From contig JAUIKB010000086.1 in the NCBI GenBank assembly GCA_030430975.1, positions 1 to 10,985 on the forward strand: a DNA stretch of 10,985 bases, read 5' to 3'. Under the pieces are notes generated by a model that was not told the origin of the DNA, did not search any database, and was given only the letters and a program-made list of their open reading frames with translations. Within the stretch, counting starts at the first letter, position 1. The number at the start of each line of letters is the position of its first letter. The DNA comes from Polyangia bacterium (GTDB lineage Bacteria; Myxococcota_A; Polyangia; Polyangiales; Polyangiaceae). Of this stretch, positions 5,134 through 10,985 are shown piece by piece. The translations under genes were made by a program, and so were the position numbers.

Positions 5134-7465
5134 ACTCGTACAAAAACTTAAAGTCAGATGCCAGATACGTGATGACCGCCATCCAAGCGCGAATCGAATA
5201 GTTCTCATCACTGTTTAGACGTTTATCGTCTGGATAATCCTCCCCGGTCGCATAATCGATGCGTCCCTGACAAGAGTACGTCAGGTTGGAACTCAGCTCG
5301 TCGCTGCCAACCTTCTCGAAGCCTTCCTTCCATGTCTCATAGAAGAGCTTGTAAGTACGCTCGATCTCGGCGTCACCGAGTTCGAGGTTCTCGCCGAGCA
5401 TGTGCCCGTGGAGGTACTGGATGTTGCGTTTGATCGCGTCGACGTTGTCGGGGATGGTCCCGCCGGTGTCCGCTTCGGGCACATGGTCCGTAGTCACGAA
5501 CGGGAATAACCAGCGATCCTTGGGCGAACGGGTGAAGTCGTACGCGCTCATCTTGCACGCCATCTCGTTGGCCATACGCCACGCGACGTTGGCCATAACG
5601 CCGTTCGCGGTCGTAAGCCGCTTGGTCACCGTGTCGGAGTCAATACCACCGTACAGAATGCGGTAGTCGTTGGTCAGGTTGCGGTTCGGCGCGTTTCGCG
5701 TCCAAGCTACGCCGAAGACAGCCTCGATCTTGCGGTCGAGCGCTTCGGGCGGAAGCAGCTTGCCGGTGCCGACCGTGGCCAGCTCCACTTCCTTCTCTGC
5801 CGTCACGCCGGTGGCGTTCTTGGCTCGGAAGTAGGGGCTCAGCAGCAACTCGCGAATGACGACCTTCAGGTTGTACTTCGCGTCGACGAACTTGGTGATA
5901 ATGCCCCGGAAGAGCGTGTCTTGTGCTTCCCAGGCCTTGAGCTCCTGCTCGAAGTTCTCGGAGTCGGCAGCAGGATAGATGAGCGGGTCGTGACCGGTCA
6001 GCGCTTTGTGCATGGTGTACACCACCGAAAGCGGGAACCGGTCGTCCTTTACGATGCGCTCCGCGACCCACTGCTGGGCGTTCGGGAAGTCATCGATCGA
6101 CATTTGCTCCTTGCCGTATCCAGGCGCGAACATGTCTTTGTGCCACTCGCGGTCGGGTTGGTACTCCTCCTGATCGTTGTCGTCCCACTTCTGGAACGCA
6201 CCAGCGATCGGATCCATCACCGTGTGGCATACGGCGCAGTTCGGATCGTCGACGGTCGGATTCGCGTACTTCGAGGCGTCATCCGCATCGATCGGGCGCT
6301 CGGCAACCTTGAGAATGTCGGTGGCCAGGAAGAAATCCATGACCATTCGGGCCCGGTGCCGGTTGCGGTTGGTCTCGGTGGTGGGGAATCGATTCAGGAA
6401 CATCGGCGACGTGATCACACCCGCGTGAGGGAGCGTGACGTTCTTGCCGTCCCGCACGATGCGGATCTTGCCGGGCTTGAAGTCGGTCTCGTAGTCCCCG
6501 AAGCTATCCAGGTCGATATCGGCGTTCATGACCAGCGCCGACCAGTAGTTGAACACCGTGTAGTCGGCCGTGATGATCTCGGTGAACGGCTTGTCGTTCT
6601 TCACGATGTACGCGATCAGCTCAAGCGGCTGTCGCGCCACGGCCTCGCTGGCCATGCGCTTTTCGTCGTCGGTCCAGCTGCTGCCGTTGTCGCCGTTGTC
6701 ATATGCCTCGCGCGCCTTCGGGAAGTCGTCAGCGTTGAGGATATTCAGCGCGTAGCCGTTGTAGCGAAGGTAGCGGTCGGTCAGGAACCGATCGTTGTAG
6801 ATTTCCTTCAGCCGATCGTAGAAGGCGTCCTCTTCCATCAGCCCATCGAGGTGCTTGACGAGCGTCTCCCTATCCGCATCCTGGAGTGCCTGGATCTCCT
6901 TCGCGGTCGGAAGCCGCGATGCCAGATGGAGTGTCGCTTTGCGGAAGAGCTCTTGAGCGTCGAGCATTTCGATTCCGCCCAGCGTCGTTACTGTCGTCTT
7001 GCCGCCGCACGGATCGTCGCCGCTGCGAATCCGCTTCACCATCTCGGTCAGGGACTTGTACGCCCCGTCCTTCGACGTCAGCTGCTTACCGCCGCCGTGA
7101 TCCATCTCTCCAAGCGGTTTCCGCAAGAGAATCGACTTGCCCTCAAACTCGGTCTTCGCGAGTAGCTCGATAGACTTGAGATTGGCGTCGATGAATCCAG
7201 GGTACGAAGCCGGAAGCAGCTCCAGTCGCGCGCCCTCTTGATTCGCCTGCCCGCCTGGCGCGTGACAGCCGGAACACTGTGTGAAGACCTGAGACCAGGC
7301 CTCTTTGGCGAAGTAGGCGCGATTATCGAGACAGGCGGTGCTGGTACCCGATTCGCCTCCCTCATCGCTGTCTGAGCAGCCCGGCACGAAGGCGGCACAT
7401 CCAGCCGCCACCAATGCGAGCACTGATGCCCAGTGTTGAGATCGGACGTTTTTCTGTTTCTTCAT
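5132..7465 (-). CDS. Diheme lipoprotein of the planctomycete-cytochrome type (DUF1549/DUF1592/DUF1588-like)
   Basis: From ATG 7465 the protein has 777 residues. The N-terminus is an export signal with two candidate lipidation cysteines, C23 (VAAGC) and C30 (VPGC); C30 is followed by an acidic SDSDEGGESG linker typical of lipoproteins. A c-type heme motif CSGCH (64-68) lies in a first cytochrome-like domain with MDHGGG (121-126). RLPTAKEIQ (184-192) and the following segment resemble DUF1549. PLELIAYIVKNDKPFTEI plus ADYT (280-302) matches the DUF1592 style. RARMVMDFFL to MDPIAGAFQKWDD (371-429), with the second heme motif CAVCH (410-414), matches DUF1588. The C-terminal third is less familiar. 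ATG 7465 is preferred over GTG 7495 because GGAGG lies 7 nt upstream and the signal peptide then starts with MKKQK. It is the first gene of an operon with the DUF1501 gene. Electron transfer or an envelope polymer-processing role are family-level guesses. Confidence 0.9.
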   Translation of the reverse strand: MKKQKNVRSQHWASVLALVAAGCAAFVPGCSDSDEGGESGTSTACLDNRAYFAKEAWSQVFTQCSGCHAPGGQANQEGARLELLPASYPGFIDANLKSIELLAKTEFEGKSILLRKPLGEMDHGGGKQLTSKDGAYKSLTEMVKRIRSGDDPCGGKTTVTTLGGIEMLDAQELFRKATLHLASRLPTAKEIQALQDADRETLVKHLDGLMEEDAFYDRLKEIYNDRFLTDRYLRYNGYALNILNADDFPKAREAYDNGDNGSSWTDDEKRMASEAVARQPLELIAYIVKNDKPFTEIITADYTVFNYWSALVMNADIDLDSFGDYETDFKPGKIRIVRDGKNVTLPHAGVITSPMFLNRFPTTETNRNRHRARMVMDFFLATDILKVAERPIDADDASKYANPTVDDPNCAVCHTVMDPIAGAFQKWDDNDQEEYQPDREWHKDMFAPGYGKEQMSIDDFPNAQQWVAERIVKDDRFPLSVVYTMHKALTGHDPLIYPAADSENFEQELKAWEAQDTLFRGIITKFVDAKYNLKVVIRELLLSPYFRAKNATGVTAEKEVELATVGTGKLLPPEALDRKIEAVFGVAWTRNAPNRNLTNDYRILYGGIDSDTVTKRLTTANGVMANVAWRMANEMACKMSAYDFTRSPKDRWLFPFVTTDHVPEADTGGTIPDNVDAIKRNIQYLHGHMLGENLELGDAEIERTYKLFYETWKEGFEKVGSDELSSNLTYSCQGRIDYATGEDYPDDKRLNSDENYSIRAWMAVITYLASDFKFLYE

Positions 7466-7472
7466 TCGACGG

Positions 7473-7477
7473 CCTCC
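7473..7477 (-). promoter_or_regulatory. Ribosome binding site that fixes the cytochrome start
   Basis: GGAGG on the minus strand is 7 nt before ATG 7465. The upstream in-frame GTG at 7495 has no comparable site, so this motif decides the start. Confidence 0.75.
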
Positions 7478-7525
7478 AAACCCGGTGTGGCGCACAACAC
7501 CCCAGGAAGCGCAGGTTGAGCATTC

Positions 7526-7554
7526 ACAGTACGGGCTTGGCGCTCATCGATCAA
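7526..7554 (-). promoter_or_regulatory. Possible sigma-70 promoter for the cytochrome-DUF1501 operon
   Basis: On the minus strand TTGATC (7554-7549, four of six matches to TTGACA) is followed after 17 nt by TACTGT (7531-7526, three of six to TATAAT). It sits about 60 nt before ATG 7465 in the only intergenic gap of this block. The match is weak and could be chance; another sigma factor may be used. Confidence 0.22.
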
Positions 7555-7602
7555 CGCCTTACCGGGATCCCAAGTGCGCGACCTCTCAAGACTTTCTGTG
7601 CG

Positions 7603-7617
7603 CTTACGTACCGTAAG
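7603..7617. promoter_or_regulatory. Inverted repeat CTTACG-TAC-CGTAAG in the 176-nt intergenic gap
   Basis: A perfect 6-bp inverted repeat with a 3-nt centre lies between the methyltransferase stop (7642) and the cytochrome start (7465), upstream of the candidate promoter. No T-run follows on the minus strand. It could be an operator for the cytochrome operon or a small hairpin at the end of the methyltransferase transcript. Apart from this and the candidate promoter, I see nothing else in the gap. Confidence 0.35.
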
Positions 7618-7641
7618 GTCAGGTGATGTAGGTCGCTGTGG

Positions 7642-9468
7642 TCACACGTAGTGAACGCACGCTGCCGGCGCGTAGTCGCGAAGAAAGCCCAGGATCTCAG
7701 ACCGCTCCTCGCCGATCCCGTAGAGCTGAAACACCAGTTCGTCGAGTTCACGCCGCGCAGACCGTTCGGTCGGTAGGCGTTGCACGCAGCGTTCGATTGC
7801 CTGGGGGATTTCCGAATCATCGATCGGTGGCGCAGGCAAAGCGCGCAGGTGGCGGATCTTCACCTGAGGAAAGGCGCGTTGGCGCGCGTCTCGCTGAAAG
7901 CCGACATGCAGCGCACGACAAAGCGCACTGTTCAACAGCCCCACCAGGAGGTGCGTTGAAAACCCTGGAGTGGAGAAGCCAGCCAACAAACTGTTCCGAA
8001 ACGGAGCACCTGAGTGCGATGCTGCTATCGGATACTGCGCCGTTTGTCGGACGACGAAATCCACCAGGCGATAGTCTTCTAAGGGTCGCAGACGACAGCG
8101 ATGCTCGCGCAGGATCCGAGCGTCGCGACGTAGGAACAGCACCGGCTTTCCCTGCTGAAACTCTTTCACGTTGCGGCCCTCCAATAGTGGATAGTCGAAC
8201 TCCGGGGGTGGATCCGCACCGCGAAAGAACAACTGTTTCGAGACTGGGCCCGCACTCTGAAAACCCATCTCGCGAAACGCCTCAGCCGGCAAAGGCGGCG
8301 CGTTCGCCAAACGCCGAAGCGGGGCAGGAGGCTCGACGCTCGCGGCCGCCCCGGCGCTGCGTGTGCGCTCCGTGAGCGGCCAGCTCGCCGTACTTCGCGC
8401 CGCTCGCTGCGACGGGCGCAAGACGAGCGCAAAGCACGGCTGAACCACGCTCCTGAACGCATCCTCGCCGAACTCCTTGAGCGGCAGCACCAACTCGTGG
8501 TGCGTCGTCGCAGCTCGTCGAGTCGCGGCGTAGCCTTCCAAGTCTGCGATCGGGCTCGGTAGAATGAGCGCCACAACCCCGCTTTTGGCTAGCTGAACGG
8601 AACGCTCCAGAAACAGCGCCTGGAGGGTCGGATACTTGCCCCAGCCCGGAAAGAACGCACGAAAGTGGCGCCTGAGTTCAGGCGCGAGCGGCTGCGCCGC
8701 GCGGCCGGCGAAGGCGACCCACGGCGGATTCCCTACAACCAGTGAGAACCCCTCGCCGCAGAAGGCGCTGTTCCAGTTCAGACCCTCGGGACCGAACGCG
8801 GGCACCTCCCCGCACGCGCCGGTCACAGCATTACCCACCAGTAAATTTTCGCGCGTCGTTTCAGCGTCAAATTCGACGCCAGCTGCCAGCATCAGCGCCG
8901 CCTCGGTCACTGCAACCGCCAACGGATCGGAGTCGACTCCGAACAGGCGGGCAAGCGCCCCGCGCCACGGTTCGCCCTGCGACCGCAGGCGACGCGCCGC
9001 GGCTAGCAGGAATGCGCCACCGCCCATGGCCGGGTCCAGAATCCGCGCCGGAGTGCCACGTTGCGCGTCGAACGCTGAGGCGACAACCACGTCGGTAATC
9101 CGGCGTGGCGTGAAAAAGCTCCCGGTGCCTCGCCTGCCGCGAGTGCGACGCAACCCGTTGCCGACGATTGCTAAGTCCATCAGCGACTCGAAGACGAGAC
9201 CCAGTTGATCGCACGCCTCTGCGTCCGTGGTGGGCAGCGAGCTGAGAGCTTCATCGACCTGAACGCGGAGCGCTGGTGCCAACGTCTCATTGCCGCGCGG
9301 CGGCTCGGCATGCAAGCGGATTCCCTCACACATGCCCGGCGCGATCCGCGCCACCCAGCGCTGCAGAAAAAGCCACCGACATGACGCAAGCGGCCAGCCT
9401 GTCGCGCGCCAAATTGTCTCGAGCCCCGTCAGCAGCGCGCGATGCGTTTGGCGACTCAAGTCGGTCAT
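7642..9468 (-). CDS. Solitary N6-adenine DNA methyltransferase (TaqI/Eco57I type)
   Basis: The 608-residue protein transfers methyl groups from S-adenosylmethionine to adenine N6 in DNA. Motif X-like GSFFTP (116-121), motif I LDPAMGGGAFL (144-154), an acidic VDSDP after the next strand (178-182) and catalytic NPPW (247-250) are in the gamma-class order. The C-terminal part has a TaqI-like target-recognition layout: PLLEGRNVKEF (427-437), VVRQTA (472-477), NSLLAGF (492-498), LLVGLLNSALCRA (507-519) and FPQVKI near 533-538. No nuclease domain is fused and no restriction enzyme gene is adjacent in the window, so it may be an orphan regulatory methyltransferase. The start is ATG 9468 because it overlaps, as ATGA, the TGA that ends the C-terminal frame of pdxA; in-frame GTG 9534 and ATG 9504 would overlap pdxA and have weak ribosome sites. 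The recognition site cannot be read from sequence alone. Confidence 0.9.
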   Translation of the reverse strand: MTDLSRQTHRALLTGLETIWRATGWPLASCRWLFLQRWVARIAPGMCEGIRLHAEPPRGNETLAPALRVQVDEALSSLPTTDAEACDQLGLVFESLMDLAIVGNGLRRTRGRRGTGSFFTPRRITDVVVASAFDAQRGTPARILDPAMGGGAFLLAAARRLRSQGEPWRGALARLFGVDSDPLAVAVTEAALMLAAGVEFDAETTRENLLVGNAVTGACGEVPAFGPEGLNWNSAFCGEGFSLVVGNPPWVAFAGRAAQPLAPELRRHFRAFFPGWGKYPTLQALFLERSVQLAKSGVVALILPSPIADLEGYAATRRAATTHHELVLPLKEFGEDAFRSVVQPCFALVLRPSQRAARSTASWPLTERTRSAGAAASVEPPAPLRRLANAPPLPAEAFREMGFQSAGPVSKQLFFRGADPPPEFDYPLLEGRNVKEFQQGKPVLFLRRDARILREHRCRLRPLEDYRLVDFVVRQTAQYPIAASHSGAPFRNSLLAGFSTPGFSTHLLVGLLNSALCRALHVGFQRDARQRAFPQVKIRHLRALPAPPIDDSEIPQAIERCVQRLPTERSARRELDELVFQLYGIGEERSEILGFLRDYAPAACVHYV

Positions 9469-10491
9469 ATCGAAACTTCGGAAATCGCAGGAAACCTTTT
9501 CCATCCGCTGACCAGGCGATTCGCCATGGAACACGCGCTGAATAAGGATGCGCTATCTGCAACACCTTTCCACGCGATATCGTAGCCGGTCCCATGATCG
9601 ACGCTGGTGCCCCATGGTCACGTTCACGGTATCTCCGAAACCGATCAACTTGGTCGGTATAGTCGCCTGATCGTGGTACATCGCCACGACGCCTGCAAAC
9701 TCGCCACCGGCGGCCTTTCGAAACGCGGTTTCGGCCCCGATCGGCCCAACGAACCGCGCTCGGCGGCGCCACATCGCGCGCGCATCATCCCGTCCTGGCA
9801 CCAGCGCACGCCGTTCCTCGCCGCCCAGCAGGCCGTCTTCGCCAGCGTGCGGATTCAGCGACGCGATCGCCACCGTTGGGCGCTTCGTTCCGAGCAGGCG
9901 CAGGAGGCGCGCGAGCTCGCTGGCTGCGCGGCGAACAGCCGCCCGCGTTACCCCCTGAGGCACTCGCCGCACCGGGATGTGAGTCGTCGCGAGACTGGTC
10001 ACTAGCCTGGGACCCGCGAAACACATGACGGAGTAAGGGGCACCATCTCGACGTTCCAGCCACTCGGTGTGCCCCCGGAAGCTCTTGCTTCCGCGCGCAC
10101 CCGAGTTCGCGACAACCGCCTTGCTTACTGGCGCGGTGACCAGTCCCGCCGCGCCGTTGTGCTTCACGAGCCGGACACCTTCGGCTACGTAGGCGAGCTG
10201 AGCCGCACCGGAAGCGGGCGTCGGCCGCCCCGGATCGCGGGCATCCTCCGGCAGCGGGCGAGCAGGATTGTGGACATAGACTCCCGGAGGCAATCGACGC
10301 GCCCCTGTGTAAGGGCGCAGCAGCGCTCGGGGAATCGAACGCAGCTCAGCGGCCATAGCCAGCGTCGTTTCATCACCGATGAGTACGCAGGGCGTGCCCA
10401 CCGCTGCGCACTGTGCGGCGGCGTCCACGCTGATTTCCGGCCCGATCCCAGCCGGACAACCGGTCGAGATGACCAGCGGGCGTGCGTTCAT
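9465..10491 (-). pseudogene. pdxA: pdxA, 4-hydroxythreonine-4-phosphate dehydrogenase, frameshifted near its C-terminus
   Basis: PdxA oxidises 4-phosphohydroxy-L-threonine with NAD(P)+ in the DXP-dependent vitamin B6 pathway, in the cytosol. Residues 1-294 are clear PdxA: CPAGIGPE (12-19), GHTE (140-143), metal ligands His171, His215 (NPHAGE) and His273 (MYHDQ), then Lys281 and Asn290 of the phosphate site. After VNVTMG (ending at 9610) the frame turns into HQRRSWDRLRYRVERCCR and stops at 9555-9553. The +1 frame from 9608 instead reads TSVDHGTGYDIAWKGVAD and continues 47 codons to TGA 9467-9465. The family expects LPxxR between VNVT[ML]G and TSVDHG, so about 14 nt are missing, including the codon for the phosphate-binding Arg (E. 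coli Arg292). The start ATG overlaps the upstream regulator's TGA (ATGA). The gene is either inactivated or carries an assembly error; the rest is intact, suggesting a recent event. Confidence 0.9.
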
Positions 10492-10985
10492 TCCTCGCCG
10501 TCCTCGAAATCTTCCTCGTGGTTATCCTGCGCGTCACTCGGCTCGGTTGGAGAACTCAGCTTGTACCCGGATCCGCGCAGCGTCTCAAGCGGCAGCACCG
10601 AGCCTAGCTTGGCGCGGAGGCGGCGCACGTGAATGTCGACCGTGCGCGGACCGCCTTCGTAGCGGTTGCCCCAAACTCGATCGAGCAAATGCTCCCGGCT
10701 CAGAACGCGGCCTCGCCGTTCGGCCATGTATGACAACAAAGCGTACTCCCTCGCAGTCAGCGTCACGGCTCGCCCGCCTACCCGTACATCGTGCGCGGCA
10801 CGATCGATGACGATCGAGCCGATCTTCAATCGTTCTTCCGTTGCAAACTCGCTGCGTCGCCACTCTTGAGCACGAATCCGTGCGTAGAGTTCTTCGGGGA
10901 CGTAAGGCGATAGGACGAAATCATCGAAGCCGCTCGATGGCTCCACGCGTGCCACCTGACGAACCGTCACCGCGATGATCGCCGC
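10488..10985 (-). CDS. OmpR/PhoB-type response regulator with degenerate receiver, N-terminus outside window
   Basis: The 165 visible residues hold the end of a receiver domain and a complete winged-helix DNA-binding domain. The receiver end reads AAIIAVTVRQ, then SGFDDFVLSPYVPEEL; the conserved Lys of the usual (T)KPF is replaced by Ser (LSPY), and the stretch between the conserved Thr and the DD pair is shorter than usual. The DNA-binding part has LTAREYALL, RGRVLSREHLLDRVWG, the recognition helix RTVDIHVRRLRAKLG and the wing RGSGYKL, all canonical. An acidic tail (HEEDFEDGEE) follows. Loss of the Lys suggests phosphorylation-independent or altered signalling; the phospho-acceptor Asp lies beyond the right edge and cannot be checked. 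The TGA overlaps the pdxA ATG by the ATGA pattern, so it heads or continues an operon with pdxA and the methyltransferase. No cognate histidine kinase is visible. Confidence 0.9.
   Translation of the reverse strand, partial: AAIIAVTVRQVARVEPSSGFDDFVLSPYVPEELYARIRAQEWRRSEFATEERLKIGSIVIDRAAHDVRVGGRAVTLTAREYALLSYMAERRGRVLSREHLLDRVWGNRYEGGPRTVDIHVRRLRAKLGSVLPLETLRGSGYKLSSPTEPSDAQDNHEEDFEDGEE

Noticed and set aside
5921..7165. Long plus-strand open frame of 414 codons
   Set aside because: It lies wholly antisense to the diheme lipoprotein gene, whose motifs (two CxxCH, DUF1588 block) are unambiguous; high GC keeps the antisense frame open.
7466..7495. GTG 7495 as the start of the diheme lipoprotein
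   Set aside because: It would add MRHTGFGGRR before the signal peptide, while ATG 7465 has GGAGG at 7-nt spacing and gives a normal N-terminus.
7638..8375. Plus-strand open frame of 245 codons
   Set aside because: Antisense to the methyltransferase C-terminal recognition domain; Arg/Pro/Ser-rich with no recognisable fold.
9469..9534. Upstream GTG (9534) and ATG (9504) starts for the methyltransferase
   Set aside because: They have no good ribosome site, and this stretch encodes the pdxA C-terminus in another frame; the ATGA overlap at 9465-9468 supports ATG 9468.

Overview
The window looks like chromosomal DNA of a GC-rich myxobacterium-like organism (Myxococcota, probably Polyangia; this is inference). 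The grounds are a membrane-anchored Pkn-type Ser/Thr kinase beside a cysteine-paired RCC1 propeller, a 'planctomycete-type' cytochrome paired with a Tat-exported DUF1501 protein, and densely overlapping reading frames. I see no rRNA, tRNA, CRISPR array, insertion sequence or phage gene.

Layout. (1) 1-473, minus strand: the C-terminal part of an AsmA-like protein that runs off the left edge and has no start codon. (2) 474-1505, plus: a seven-bladed RCC1-repeat protein with no signal peptide. The two genes lie head to head with no space for a promoter, so their abutment near 470 looks like a broken junction. (3) 1555-2871, plus: a complete Ser/Thr kinase with one membrane span and a Pro/Ser/Ala-rich tail. 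(4) 2894-3715, minus: a secreted protein that may be an outer-membrane barrel. (5) 3797-7465, minus: a tight two-gene operon made of a diheme lipoprotein of the DUF1549/DUF1592/DUF1588 type followed 12 nt later by a DUF1501 protein. It ends in a terminator-like hairpin at 3739-3776. (6) 7642-10985, minus: an overlapping chain of an OmpR-type regulator (cut by the right edge), pdxA, and a solitary N6-adenine DNA methyltransferase.

The strongest observation is in the third block. pdxA is frameshifted after residue 294, exactly where the conserved LPxxR segment should be. A +1 frame then resumes a clear PdxA C-terminus and ends in a TGA that overlaps the methyltransferase ATG (ATGA). The ancestral gene order was therefore regulator-pdxA-methyltransferase with 4-nt overlaps at both joints. 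The overlap fixes the methyltransferase start and shows that about 14 nt are missing from pdxA.

How the genes may work together. The diheme lipoprotein and the DUF1501 protein are probably exported partners at the cell envelope. The RCC1 protein and kinase may be an extracytoplasmic partner and a signalling kinase. The regulator-pdxA-methyltransferase chain was probably one transcript. No wholly new system is evident; the main points of interest are the broken junction, the disrupted pdxA, and the solitary methyltransferase coupled to a vitamin B6 gene.
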